Of a stretch of DNA of 64,000 bases, positions 19,206-28,174 are shown piece after piece (position 1 is the first letter of the stretch; each line of letters begins with the position of its first letter). A program made the position numbers and the translations under genes. Below the pieces are notes generated by a model. It was given only the letters and a program-made list of their open reading frames with translations. It did not search any database and had not been told where the DNA came from. The DNA lies in NCBI GenBank assembly GCA_947632555.1, contig CANRPU010000003.1:124001-188000 (forward strand). Direction: 5' to 3'. The DNA comes from an uncultured Lachnospiraceae bacterium. GTDB lineage: Bacteria > Bacillota > Clostridia > Lachnospirales > Lachnospiraceae.

Positions 19206-21023
19206 GTGGCGGGCATAGACCAGAGTAAAATCAGAAACTTTTGCATAGTGGCGCACATTGACCATGGAAAATCCACTCTGGCGGACAGGATCATCGAGCG
19301 GACCGGCCTGCTGACCAGCAGGGAAATGCAGGCGCAGGTGCTGGACAATATGGACCTGGAGAGAGAACGGGGCATCACCATCAAGGCCCAGGCCGTGCGC
19401 ACGGTGTATAAGGCAAAGGACGGGGAAGAATATATCTTTAACCTGATAGATACGCCGGGGCATGTGGATTTCAATTATGAGGTCAGCCGTTCCCTGGCGG
19501 CCTGTGACGGCGCCATCCTGGTAGTGGATGCGGCCCAGGGGATCGAGGCCCAGACGCTGGCCAATGTCTATCTGGCTCTGGACCACAACCTGGATGTATT
19601 TCCCGTGATCAATAAGATAGACCTGCCCAGCGCCCAGCCTGACAAGGTAAAGGAAGAGATAGAGGATGTGATCGGGATCGAAGCGCAGGACGCGCCTTTG
19701 ATCTCCGCCAAAAACGGCATCGGCATCGATGAGGTGCTGGAAGCGGTTGTCCACAAAATACCGGCCCCTGTGGGGGATGCGGACGCGCCTTTAAAAGCGC
19801 TGATCTTTGATTCCGTATACGATCCCTATAAGGGCGTGATCGTGTTTGTCAGGATCAGGGAAGGCAGGGTCAGGAAAGGGACCGTCATCAGGATGATGGC
19901 CACCGGCGCGTCGGAAGAGGTGGTGGAGGTGGGCTGTTTCGGAGCGGGGCAGTTCCTTCCCTGCGAAGAACTTTCCGCTGGTATGGTAGGGTATATCACC
20001 GCTTCCATCAAGAATGTGAAGGATACGGCGGTGGGAGATACCATCACGGATAAGAACCGGCCCTGCGGGGAGCCGCTGCCGGGATATAAAAAAGTCAATT
20101 CCATGGTCTACTGCGGTATGTATCCGGCGGACGGAGCCAAATATCCCGACCTGCGGGACGCGCTGGAAAAGCTGCAGTTAAACGATGCTTCCCTGCGTTA
20201 CGAACCGGAAACTTCCGTCGCGCTGGGATTTGGATTCCGCTGCGGATTTCTGGGGCTTCTCCATCTGGAGATCGTGCAGGAGAGGCTGGAGAGAGAATAC
20301 AATCTGGACCTGGTGACTACGGCGCCCGGCGTCGTATACAAGGTGCACAAGACCAACGGGGAAGTGACGGAACTGACCAATCCTTCCAACCTGCCGGACG
20401 CTTCCGAAATAGACTATATGGAGGAACCCATTGTTTCGGCGGAGATCATGGTGACCACGGAATTTATCGGTCCCATCATGGAGCTCTGCCAGGAAAGGCG
20501 GGGCAGATACCTGGGGATGGAATATATGGAAGAAACCAGGGCTCTGCTGCGCTATGAGCTGCCTCTGAACGAGATCATCTATGATTTCTTTGACGCCTTA
20601 AAATCCCGTTCCAGAGGATACGCGTCCTTTGATTATGATCTGAAAGGCTATGAGCAGGCTCCGCTGGTCAGGCTGGATATTCTGATCAACAGGGAAGAGG
20701 TGGATGCCCTCTCCTTTATCGTGCACGCGGACAGCGCCTATGAAAGAGGGCGCAGAATGTGTGAAAAGCTCAAGGATGAGATCCCAAGGCACCTGTTTGA
20801 GATCCCCATTCAGGCGGCTGTTGGCGGCAAGATAATCGCCAGGGAAACCGTGAAGGCCATGCGCAAGGACGTGCTGGCAAAATGCTACGGCGGCGATATC
20901 ACCCGTAAGAAAAAGCTGCTGGAAAAGCAGAAAGAGGGTAAAAAACGTATGCGCCAGATAGGCAATGTGGAGATCCCCCAGAAGGCCTTTATGAGCGTAT
21001 TGAAACTGGATGACAAAAAGTAG
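19206..21023 (+). CDS. lepA: Elongation factor 4 (LepA)
   Basis: This is a 605-aa ribosome-associated GTPase thought to help ribosome assembly or back-translocation. The G1 loop is AHIDHGKST (residues 16-24), with DTPGHVDF (G3) and NKIDL (G4) following. The LepA-specific C-terminus ends [21 protein letters not shown]. The start is GTG with GAGAGGT upstream. lepA-hemW is a conserved pair in Firmicutes, as here. Confidence 0.97.
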   Translation: MAGIDQSKIRNFCIVAHIDHGKSTLADRIIERTGLLTSREMQAQVLDNMDLERERGITIKAQAVRTVYKAKDGEEYIFNLIDTPGHVDFNYEVSRSLAACDGAILVVDAAQGIEAQTLANVYLALDHNLDVFPVINKIDLPSAQPDKVKEEIEDVIGIEAQDAPLISAKNGIGIDEVLEAVVHKIPAPVGDADAPLKALIFDSVYDPYKGVIVFVRIREGRVRKGTVIRMMATGASEEVVEVGCFGAGQFLPCEELSAGMVGYITASIKNVKDTAVGDTITDKNRPCGEPLPGYKKVNSMVYCGMYPADGAKYPDLRDALEKLQLNDASLRYEPETSVALGFGFRCGFLGLLHLEIVQERLEREYNLDLVTTAPGVVYKVHKTNGEVTELTNPSNLPDASEIDYMEEPIVSAEIMVTTEFIGPIMELCQERRGRYLGMEYMEETRALLRYELPLNEIIYDFFDALKSRSRGYASFDYDLKGYEQAPLVRLDILINREEVDALSFIVHADSAYERGRRMCEKLKDEIPRHLFEIPIQAAVGGKIIARETVKAMRKDVLAKCYGGDITRKKKLLEKQKEGKKRMRQIGNVEIPQKAFMSVLKLDDKK

Positions 21024-21030
21024 GCATATC

Positions 21031-22197
21031 ATGATTCAGTCTGATCAGTTCGGCATCTATATCCATATCCCGTTTTGCAGACAGAAATGTCAATACTGTG
21101 ATTTCCTTTCCGCGCCGGCAACAGAGCCGGCGCAGGAGGCGTATCTGCGCGCTCTCGCGGAGGAAATAACCGTCCGGGCGCCCCTGCACGCCCACCGGAG
21201 GGTCACCAGCATCTATATCGGCGGCGGCACGCCCACCGTGGTGGATCCCAAATGGCTCTGCGGGATACTGGAACTGCTGTTTTCCCGTTACCGGATAGAG
21301 CGGGAGGCGGAGATCTCCATGGAGATGAATCCCGCTACGGTCACAAAACAGGCGCTGGCCGATTATCGGAAGGCAGGTGTAAACCGTGTCAGCATCGGGC
21401 TGCAGTCCGCCCGTGACGAGGAATTGAAAAGGCTGGGGAGGATCCATGACCTGGGGGACTTTTTGAGAACCTATGAGGCGGTGCGGGATGCGGGATTTAC
21501 CAATGTAAACGTGGATATCATGGCCGCTCTGCCCGGTCAGACTGTAGAGGATTACGGGGAAACCCTGCGCCTGGTATCGGCGCTTTCCCCCATACCGGAG
21601 CATATTTCCGCCTACAGCCTGATCATCGAGGAGGGGACGCCCTTTTTTGAACGTTACGGCGCCCTGAAAGAAGCCATGGAAAAGACCGGGGAGCCGCAGC
21701 CGGGGCTGCCCTCGGAGGAAGAAGAGCGGCAGATGGATGAAATGACGGAGAGGCTGCTGAAAGAAGCCGGCTACCACCGGTATGAGATTTCCAATTACAG
21801 CTTGGAAGGCCGGGAATGCCGGCACAATATAGGGTATTGGAAGAGGAAGGATTACGCCGGTTTCGGGCTGGGAGCGGCTTCCCTGCTGGACAATGTCCGC
21901 AGCCGCAATCACACGCAGATGCGCGCCTATCTGGAAGAAAAGGACAAGGAAATGGAGCGCGCCGCGCTGTCCGAAAAAGAGCGGATGGAGGAATTTATGT
22001 TTCTGGGACTGCGCCTGACGGAGGGCGTGGACAGAGAAGAGTTTAAAAGGGCGTTCGGAGTGCCCATGGAGGAGGTTTACGGGGATGTCCTGCGAAAAAA
22101 CGCGGAAGCGGGACTGCTGCTGATCGGGGAGAAAGCGGCGCTGACCAGACGGGGCAGGGACGTGGGGAATTATGTGATGGCGCAGTTTCTGCTGTAG
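21031..22197 (+). CDS. hemW: Radical SAM heme chaperone HemW
   Basis: HemW, formerly annotated as oxygen-independent coproporphyrinogen oxidase, is a radical-SAM protein that handles heme. This 388-aa form has IPFCRQKCQYCDF (C16, C20, C23 for the 4Fe-4S cluster), YIGGGTPTV for SAM binding, and the C-terminal HemW region. It lacks the fourth cysteine of true HemN, as expected. An in-frame ATG at 21010 inside lepA would add seven residues; neither has a strong ribosome site, and 21031 is chosen because it leaves lepA intact. Confidence 0.93.
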   Translation: MIQSDQFGIYIHIPFCRQKCQYCDFLSAPATEPAQEAYLRALAEEITVRAPLHAHRRVTSIYIGGGTPTVVDPKWLCGILELLFSRYRIEREAEISMEMNPATVTKQALADYRKAGVNRVSIGLQSARDEELKRLGRIHDLGDFLRTYEAVRDAGFTNVNVDIMAALPGQTVEDYGETLRLVSALSPIPEHISAYSLIIEEGTPFFERYGALKEAMEKTGEPQPGLPSEEEERQMDEMTERLLKEAGYHRYEISNYSLEGRECRHNIGYWKRKDYAGFGLGAASLLDNVRSRNHTQMRAYLEEKDKEMERAALSEKERMEEFMFLGLRLTEGVDREEFKRAFGVPMEEVYGDVLRKNAEAGLLLIGEKAALTRRGRDVGNYVMAQFLL

Positions 22198-22227
22198 GAT
22201 CTGGGCGTGTCTGAAAGAATGGAAAGG

Positions 22228-22256
22228 CACCAGACGGATAAACGGCACATAGAATA
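22228..22256 (+). promoter_or_regulatory. Sigma-K-type promoter in front of sigK
   Basis: CACC (22228-22231), exactly 16 bp, then CATAGAATA (22248-22256) matches the Bacillus sigma-K consensus mACm-N16-CATAnnnTA at every fixed position. The -10 also resembles the sigma-E form CATACAnT (CATAGAAT). It lies about 27 bp before the TTG start, fitting autoregulation of sigK late in the mother cell. Confidence 0.6.
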
Positions 22257-22282
22257 TAGTAAATCCGCTTTTGGGGGCCGTT

Positions 22283-22930
22283 TTGAAAACCTTTCAGAAA
22301 CCTTTATCCTCAGAAGAAGAAGCCGGGTATATTCGTCTGCTGAAAGAGGGAAGCAGTGAGGAGGCCGCGTTGGCCAAAGAAGTCCTGATCGAAAGGAATT
22401 TACGGCTGGTGGCGCATATCGCCAAAAAATATCAAAATGTGGAAGAGGACATGGAAGATCTGATCTCCATAGGCACCATAGGGCTGATCAAAGCGGTGGA
22501 TACCTTCGATGCCGGAAAAGGCAGACTGGCCACCTATGCCTGCAGATGTATTGATAACGAGCTTTTGATGATGCTGCGGGCCAGAAAGAAAATTTCCAGG
22601 GAAGTTTCCCTTTATGAACCCATCGGAACGGATAAGGAAGGCAATGAGATCAATCTGCTGGATGTGATAGAAGGGGAGCAGACGGATGTGGTTGACCGGC
22701 TCACCGTGGAGGAAAACCTGCGCAAGATGCGAAGGTTTCTGGACCAGTGTCTGACCGGCAGAGAGAGGAAAATACTGTTTCTGCGCTACGGTCTGAAGGA
22801 CGGCAGGGAATGGACGCAGAGTGAGATAGGAAAGAAACTGGGGATTTCCCGCAGCTATGTGTCCCGGATCGAAAAAAAGGCGCTCATGAAATTAAAGGAA
22901 GCGTTTCATAAAAGCGGAAACCATCCATGA
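22283..22930 (+). CDS. sigK: Sporulation sigma factor sigma-K
   Basis: This mother-cell sigma-70 factor (215 aa) controls late coat and lysis genes. Region 2 reads ERNLRLVAHIAKKY, DLISIGTIGLIKAVDTFD and ATYACRCIDNELLM; the segment EVSLYEPIGTDKEGNEINLLDVIE separates sigma-K from sigma-E; region 4 holds the helix-turn-helix IGKKLGISRSYVSRIEKKAL. The start is taken as TTG 22283, with GGGGG five bases upstream; the longer TTG at 22271 has no ribosome site. The N-terminal extension is short, so any pro-peptide must be brief. The reading frame is continuous, with no skin element. Confidence 0.92.
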   Translation: MKTFQKPLSSEEEAGYIRLLKEGSSEEAALAKEVLIERNLRLVAHIAKKYQNVEEDMEDLISIGTIGLIKAVDTFDAGKGRLATYACRCIDNELLMMLRARKKISREVSLYEPIGTDKEGNEINLLDVIEGEQTDVVDRLTVEENLRKMRRFLDQCLTGRERKILFLRYGLKDGREWTQSEIGKKLGISRSYVSRIEKKALMKLKEAFHKSGNHP

Positions 22931-22966
22931 AAAATTTTCCGGAATCCGTGGATTTTCGGAGGATTG

Positions 22967-22977
22967 TATGCTATACT
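22967..22977 (+). promoter_or_regulatory. Extended -10 promoter for the degenerate HD-GYP gene
   Basis: TGC directly before TATACT (22972-22977) forms an extended -10; TGGATT 17 bp upstream is a weak -35. The ATG at 23020 lies 42 bases downstream. Confidence 0.45.
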
Positions 22978-23019
22978 ACCTATGTGTACTGTGAAAACAG
23001 ACAGGGATGAAGGGGAATT

Positions 23020-24129
23020 ATGCAGTTTGTAAAAACAAAAGACTTAAAAGAGGGGATGCGGCTGGCGCGGCCCATCTACAGTAAAGAGGGCGTGCTTTTG
23101 TATGAGAGGGATTCCAGACTGACGGCCCAGGGCATTGGCAGCATTGTCAATTTCGGACTGATAGGGCTTTATATTCTGGAACCCGCGGAGCCGGTACCTC
23201 CCATGACGGAGGAGGATCTGGAGTTTGAACGGTTCCAGACCATGTCCGTTTTTTCCATTCAGGAGGAGCTTCGGCACATTTTGAGCCAAAAGAGGCAGGC
23301 AAAGCTGCAGATCATTGCCGACAGGATCCTCAAAAATTACGGACATCTGGAGAAAAAGATTACTTTTATCCAAAGTCTGCGCAGCAGGGAGGACTATATT
23401 TTTAAACATTCCCTGAATGTGGCGATCCTCTGCGCCATGATGACGCACAGGCTGAATCTGAAGAGAGAAGAACAGCTTCCCGCCATGTTCGCGGCCATTT
23501 TACACGATATGGGGAAGTTGACGCTGCCGCCGGAAGCGGACCTGGCAGGGCTGACGGAAGAGTCCGCCAGGGCTGTTAAGAAGGCGGAAACCAGCACGTA
23601 TGACCTGTTGGAAGACGCGGTTTCCGACGGCACCATGGTACGGCGTATCTGTATGCAGAGCGAGAAACTGCTTTCGGAAGCGGAGAGCGGACAGGCTTCC
23701 GGCATGAAGCCGGTAACCGGCGCCAGGATCCTGGCGGTGGCGGATTTCTATGATGCCATGACGGCCATGCAGCTGGAAGGAGCGCCCCGTTCCGAGGTAG
23801 AGGCGGTCCGTTTTCTGATGGAGAGGCCGGAGATCTTTGAGCCCCAGGTCGTGCGGGCGCTGGTGGACAGCATCAATATTCTGGTGCCCGGCATCAGCGT
23901 GGAGCTGACTACCGGAGAAAAAGCGCTGGTCATCAGGGAAAACGAACAGAATATACTGCGGCCCACGGTCCTGAGCTTTCGGGATAACAGTATTATCGAC
24001 CTGGATCTGGACGCCAACCGGGATATCGGGGTGGCGGACATTATGAAAACGCTGGACAACCGGTACATATTTGACACGGAGTATCTGGAGAAAGCCGGAT
24101 TTTCGGTCACCGCGCCGGGACAATCATAG
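23020..24129 (+). CDS. Degenerate HD-GYP-like signalling protein
   Basis: This is a 369-aa cytoplasmic protein. Residues 1-55 resemble the N-terminal module common before HD-GYP domains (DLKEGMRLARPIYSKEGVLLYERD). The HD core is visible as FKHSLNVAILCAMM and ILHDMGKL (H162, D163), but the HHExxDGxGYP loop is missing and replaced by SEAESGQASGMKPVTG. ILAVADFYDAMTA, the conserved helix after the GYP loop, remains. It is therefore probably inactive as a c-di-GMP hydrolase and may act as a binding protein. The last 90 residues form an HD-GYP-associated C-terminal domain. pilT starts 24 bp downstream. Confidence 0.85.
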   Translation: MQFVKTKDLKEGMRLARPIYSKEGVLLYERDSRLTAQGIGSIVNFGLIGLYILEPAEPVPPMTEEDLEFERFQTMSVFSIQEELRHILSQKRQAKLQIIADRILKNYGHLEKKITFIQSLRSREDYIFKHSLNVAILCAMMTHRLNLKREEQLPAMFAAILHDMGKLTLPPEADLAGLTEESARAVKKAETSTYDLLEDAVSDGTMVRRICMQSEKLLSEAESGQASGMKPVTGARILAVADFYDAMTAMQLEGAPRSEVEAVRFLMERPEIFEPQVVRALVDSINILVPGISVELTTGEKALVIRENEQNILRPTVLSFRDNSIIDLDLDANRDIGVADIMKTLDNRYIFDTEYLEKAGFSVTAPGQS

Positions 24130-24153
24130 ACAGTAAAGGAGAATGAGTAGAGT

Positions 24154-25209
24154 ATGCCCAATATCAGAGCCATTTTGGAGGAAGCGAAAGGAGCCGGCGC
24201 ATCGGATGTGCATTTGACGGTGGGGATCCCGCCTAAGATGAGGGTAAACGGCAAGCTGATCACCATGGAAAGCCATGGCAGACTGCTTCCGGCGGACACC
24301 CTGGAGGTGGTGCTGGACGTGATGTCGGAAACGCAGAAAGCCAGATTTGAGGAAAGAGGAGAATACGATATGTCCTTTTCCATTCCGGATCTGGGAAGGT
24401 ATCGTGTCAACGTATACAAGCAGAGGGGTTCCGTAGCCTTCGCGTTTCGTCTGGTAGGGACCAAGGTGCCTTCTCCCGAAGAGCTGGGAGTACCGGATTC
24501 CGTGATCGACCTGTACCAGCGCAAGCGCGGTCTGGTCCTGGTCACAGGGCCTACCGGAAGCGGTAAGTCCACTACGCTGGCGGCTATCATCGACAAGATC
24601 AACAACTGCAGGGATGCTCATGTTATTACGCTGGAAGACCCTATCGAGTATCTGCACCAGCATAAAATGGCCATGGTCAATCAGCGGGAGATCGGACTGG
24701 ATTCCGACAATTACGCCAACGCGCTGCGCGCCGCCCTGCGTGAGGACCCGGATGTGATCCTGGTAGGGGAGATGAGGGACCTGGAAACCATCAGCGTGGC
24801 GATCACCGCCGCCGAAACGGGACACCTGGTGCTTTCCACCCTGCATACCATCGGCGCGGCCAGCACCGTGGACCGTGTGATCGACGTATTTCCGCCTCAC
24901 CAGCAGCAGCAGATCAGGATACAGCTTTCCAACGTGCTGGAAGCGGTGATCTCCCAGCAGCTGATCCCCACCAGCGATGAGATGGGGCGGGTGGCCGCCT
25001 TTGAAGTCATGCATGCCAACCACGCGGTACGCAACCTGATCCGGGAGGGCAAATCCCATCAGCTGACCTCCGTGATGCAGACCAACCGGAAGCTGGGCAT
25101 GATCACCATGGACGAGGCGATCCAGCAGTTGTACTATAACGGCCGTATCACCAGGGAAATGGCGATCCAGTTTGCCCAGGATCCCGACGGTATGTTAAAT
25201 AAGATCTGA
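24154..25209 (+). CDS. pilT: Type IV pilus twitching motility ATPase PilT
   Basis: This is a 351-aa hexameric retraction ATPase. Walker A is GPTGSGKST (K138); the Asp box contains TLEDPIEY, Walker B is VILVGEMRD, and the His box holds LSTLHTIGAA. The PilT-type C-terminus (GMITMDEAIQQLYYNGRI) is present. No pilin, PilB, PilC or other pilus gene is in the window; the only partner is the degenerate HD-GYP gene directly upstream, suggesting local c-di-GMP-linked control. A ribosome site (AAGGAG) lies unusually far, about 13 bases, before the ATG. Confidence 0.94.
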   Translation: MPNIRAILEEAKGAGASDVHLTVGIPPKMRVNGKLITMESHGRLLPADTLEVVLDVMSETQKARFEERGEYDMSFSIPDLGRYRVNVYKQRGSVAFAFRLVGTKVPSPEELGVPDSVIDLYQRKRGLVLVTGPTGSGKSTTLAAIIDKINNCRDAHVITLEDPIEYLHQHKMAMVNQREIGLDSDNYANALRAALREDPDVILVGEMRDLETISVAITAAETGHLVLSTLHTIGAASTVDRVIDVFPPHQQQQIRIQLSNVLEAVISQQLIPTSDEMGRVAAFEVMHANHAVRNLIREGKSHQLTSVMQTNRKLGMITMDEAIQQLYYNGRITREMAIQFAQDPDGMLNKI

Positions 25210-25239
25210 GTTTTCTATTTTTCAAATTTCAAAAAGAAG

Positions 25240-25272
25240 GCGGAGAGGCCGGAGGACCGGCCTTTGCTCCGC
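25240..25272 (+). terminator. Stem-loop after pilT
   Basis: GCGGAG-AGGCCGG, loop AGGA, CCGGCCT-TTG-CTCCGC form a long stem with a 3-base bulge. The T run downstream is weak (TTCCCCATTTTC), so termination is likely but not certain. Confidence 0.5.
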
Positions 25273-25284
25273 TTCCCCATTTTC

Positions 25285-25335
25285 ATGATTCTGTATTTTT
25301 TATGATTCTGTATTTTTCATGATTCTTGTTTTTTC
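25285..25335 (+). repeat. Three tandem copies of a 17-bp T-rich unit
   Basis: ATGATTCTGTATTTTTT (25285-25301) is repeated at 25302-25318 with one change and at 25319-25335 in degraded form, in the non-coding gap between pilT and comM. It holds no start codon in a useful context and no clear promoter. Confidence 0.7.
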
Positions 25336-25376
25336 CAATCATTACCCTGTGATCAAATTCGGAAAGGAGTATCTTT

Positions 25377-26936
25377 ATGTTCAGCAGTATGTATGCGGGC
25401 GGGATTGCCGGTATGAAGGCGTATCCCGTGCGGGTGGAGGTAGATATTTCCCGGGGACTGCCGGGCTTTGAACTGGTGGGCAGCCTGGGAAAGGAAGTCA
25501 GAGAGGGAAAGGAGCGGGTGCAGATCGCGCTGAAAAACGCGGGATTTTCCCTGCCTGTGGCCAGGATCACGGTCAACCTTTCTCCCGCCGATATCCAAAA
25601 GGAGGGGACGGGCTATGACCTGGCCATTGCCGCCGGGCTGCTGGCCTGCATGGGGACGATAGATCCGGGATCTCTGGCGGAAACGGCTTTTCTGGGGGAA
25701 CTGGCGCTGGACGGGGAGGTCAGACGGGTAAACGGCGTGCTCCCCGTTGCGCTGGCGATGCGTGAAGCGGGTATCCGAAATCTGGTAGTACCCGCGGAAA
25801 ACGCGGCGGAAGGGGAATCTGTTTCCGGTATCCGCGTGACGGGCGTGGAAAATATGAAAGAATTTCTGACCTATCTGCAGGCGGGGCCGGAGGAGAGAAG
25901 CCGGCTGTTTTCCGAAAGGCGGGAAGGCGCGCGTCAGGGAGGCGGCGCCGGCGGGCAGGAAAAAAGGGGAACGCCGGATTTTTCGGATGTTTACGGACAG
26001 GAAAGCGCCCGGCGGGCCGCGGAGATCGCGGCGGCCGGGTTCCATCATCTGCTGCTGGCGGGCCCGCCGGGAGCGGGAAAGACGATGATAGCCAGCCGTA
26101 TGGCCGGGATCCTGCCTCCCCTGACAGACGGGGAACGGATGGAGGTAGCCAGCATTTACAGTATCGCCGGAAAGCTGGAGGAAAGGAAGGCGGGCTCTTT
26201 TACCAGGCCTTTCGTGGCGCCCCACCATACGGTTTCCCCACAGGGACTGGCCGGCGGAGGAAGGCTGCCAAGGCCGGGTATGCTTTCCCTGGCCCATCGG
26301 GGGATCTTATTTCTGGATGAAATGGCGGAATTTTCTTCGGAAACGCTGGAGGTGCTGCGCCAGCCCATGGAAGACAAGACGGTGCGTATTGTCAGGAGCC
26401 GCGGCAGCTGGACCTATCCGGCGGATTTTATGCTGGTAGGGGCCATGAATCCCTGTCCCTGCGGATACTATCCGGACAGAAACCGCTGCGGATGCAGCGA
26501 TACCCAGATCCGGCGCTATCTCAGCAGGATTTCCGGCCCCATATTGGACAGGATCGATATTGTGGCGGAAACGGCCGCGGTGCAGTTAAAAGACCTGCGC
26601 GGCGGGGAAAAAGGAGAGTCCAGCGCCGCCGTCAGAAAACGGGTGGAAGAAGCCAGACAGCGCCAGAAACTCCGGTTTGGGAACGGCCCGTACCGCTTTA
26701 ACGGAGAACTGTCCGGGCGGGACGCGGAGCGTTACTGCGCGCTGGGAACCGGAGAAAGGCGTTTCCTGGAACGGGTATTTGAAGCGGGAGAGATGAGCCT
26801 GCGGGCCTATCATAAGGTGCTCAAACTGGCCAGGACCATCGCGGACCTGGACGGAGAGGAAACAATAGGGACGCGGCATCTGTCGGAAGCCGTGTACTAT
26901 AACGGCGGCAGAAAACAGTTTTGGAAGGGGGAATGA
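25377..26936 (+). CDS. comM: YifB/ComM family Mg-chelatase-like AAA+ ATPase
   Basis: This 519-aa protein resembles ComM, a hexameric helicase that promotes branch migration during natural transformation. It has an N-terminal Lon-protease-like fold (1-170), an AAA+ core with Walker A GPPGAGKTM and Walker B ILFLDEMAEF, the zinc-type loop NPCPCGYYPDRNRCGCSD, and a C-terminal chelatase domain. GGAAAGGAG precedes the ATG. Its stop overlaps the dprA start region; the comM-dprA pair is a common competence and recombination arrangement. Confidence 0.94.
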   Translation: MFSSMYAGGIAGMKAYPVRVEVDISRGLPGFELVGSLGKEVREGKERVQIALKNAGFSLPVARITVNLSPADIQKEGTGYDLAIAAGLLACMGTIDPGSLAETAFLGELALDGEVRRVNGVLPVALAMREAGIRNLVVPAENAAEGESVSGIRVTGVENMKEFLTYLQAGPEERSRLFSERREGARQGGGAGGQEKRGTPDFSDVYGQESARRAAEIAAAGFHHLLLAGPPGAGKTMIASRMAGILPPLTDGERMEVASIYSIAGKLEERKAGSFTRPFVAPHHTVSPQGLAGGGRLPRPGMLSLAHRGILFLDEMAEFSSETLEVLRQPMEDKTVRIVRSRGSWTYPADFMLVGAMNPCPCGYYPDRNRCGCSDTQIRRYLSRISGPILDRIDIVAETAAVQLKDLRGGEKGESSAAVRKRVEEARQRQKLRFGNGPYRFNGELSGRDAERYCALGTGERRFLERVFEAGEMSLRAYHKVLKLARTIADLDGEETIGTRHLSEAVYYNGGRKQFWKGE

Positions 26937-26938
26937 AC

Positions 26939-28072
26939 ATGGAGCGTTTCAGCGACGGGGAAATGGAGGCCCAGCAGCCCTACGCCTACTGGCTGGACGG
27001 GACGGAGAAGATAAGCGGCGCCGTAAAACGGAAACTTCTTTCGCTTTTTGGATCGCCGGAAGAGGTCTGTCTGGCAAAGAAGGAAAGGTTGGCGCCTTTT
27101 CTGACGGATGTTCAGATCCAGGCGCTGAAGGCGGGAAAGGCGCGGGGAGAGGAGTATTACCGGCTGAGCGAGGAGGGGATCGCCTTTTATCCCTTTTATC
27201 ATCCCCGCTATCCCGAACGGCTTTCCCATATCCCGGACCGGCCCTTCGGACTGTACGTCAAGGGCAGGCTGCCTGAAGAGAAGAAAAGAAGTCTGGCCGT
27301 GGTGGGAGCCAGAAACTGCTCGGAATACGGGCGGTATCTGGCGGAGTCTTTCGGCAGGGAACTGGCCGGGGCAGGGGTGCAGATCGTCAGCGGTTTTGCC
27401 AGGGGCGTGGACGGGCTGGCCCAGGAAGCGGCGGTGCGGGCGGGAGGAAGCAGCTTCGGCGTACTGGGCTGCGGCGTGGATATCTGCTATCCGTCTTCCC
27501 ACGGCAGACTGTACGTGGAGATCCTGGAAAAAGGAGGGCTTCTGTCCTCCTATCCGCCGAAAACCCCTCCCCTGTCTTTTCATTTTCCGCCCCGCAACAG
27601 GATCATCAGCGGACTGGCGGATGCCGTTCTGGTTATCGAAGCCAGGGAAAAGAGCGGTACGCTGATCACGGTGGATATGGCGCTTGAGCAGGGACGGGAG
27701 GTATACGCGGTGCCGGGCAGGATAACGGACCGGCTCAGTGACGGCTGCAACCGGCTTCTGCGGCAGGGGGCGGGAGCGGCGCTCTCGCCGGCGCAGCTGC
27801 TCGCGGAACTGGAACAGTCCGTTTGGCGCGGCATGGGCGGCGCGGTGGAGCGTGACAAAACGGAAAGGGGGAAAGAAGCGTTGAGCGAAGAAGAGGCGGC
27901 GCTGCTGGAACTGCTGGAGGTGACGCCGCTTTCCCCGGACGGGATCCGCCTGCGGATGAAGGAGAGCCGGACGCTCCGGGATATTTCCCTGCCGGATACT
28001 ATGGAACTGCTCCTGGGACTGGTGCTGAAAGGCCGTATCCGGCAGACAGGCGGTTTTTACGTGCGCATCTGA
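26939..28072 (+). CDS. dprA: DNA-processing protein DprA
   Basis: DprA loads RecA onto incoming single-stranded DNA. The 377-aa protein has an N-terminal SAM-like region (1-100), the Rossmann-type core (VVGARNCSEYGRY, IVSGFARGVDGLAQEAA, GCGVDICYPSSH, FPPRNRIISGLADAVLVIEA) and a C-terminal winged helix (about 310-377). Of several in-frame starts, ATG 26939 is chosen because AAGGGGG stands seven bases before it; ATG 26933 would overlap that site too closely. Confidence 0.94.
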   Translation: MERFSDGEMEAQQPYAYWLDGTEKISGAVKRKLLSLFGSPEEVCLAKKERLAPFLTDVQIQALKAGKARGEEYYRLSEEGIAFYPFYHPRYPERLSHIPDRPFGLYVKGRLPEEKKRSLAVVGARNCSEYGRYLAESFGRELAGAGVQIVSGFARGVDGLAQEAAVRAGGSSFGVLGCGVDICYPSSHGRLYVEILEKGGLLSSYPPKTPPLSFHFPPRNRIISGLADAVLVIEAREKSGTLITVDMALEQGREVYAVPGRITDRLSDGCNRLLRQGAGAALSPAQLLAELEQSVWRGMGGAVERDKTERGKEALSEEEAALLELLEVTPLSPDGIRLRMKESRTLRDISLPDTMELLLGLVLKGRIRQTGGFYVRI

Positions 28073-28110
28073 AAAATCGGGAACGCCGTTTGGACCACCC
28101 CTTTTTCTTA

Positions 28111-28139
28111 TTGTTCCCTGGCCCGAAATGTGGTATGCT
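28111..28139 (+). promoter_or_regulatory. Sigma-A promoter for ispG-polC
   Basis: TTGTTC (28111-28116), 17 bp, TATGCT (28134-28139), preceded by TG. The ispG ATG is at 28175. Confidence 0.55.
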
Positions 28140-28174
28140 TCTGGAAGAATGAAAAATCAGACAGGAGCCGGAAG

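Noticed and set aside
22283..22930. sigE instead of sigK
   Set aside because: The segment after region 2 (EVSLYEPIGTDKEGNE) is typical of sigma-K, and no spoIIGA gene precedes it.
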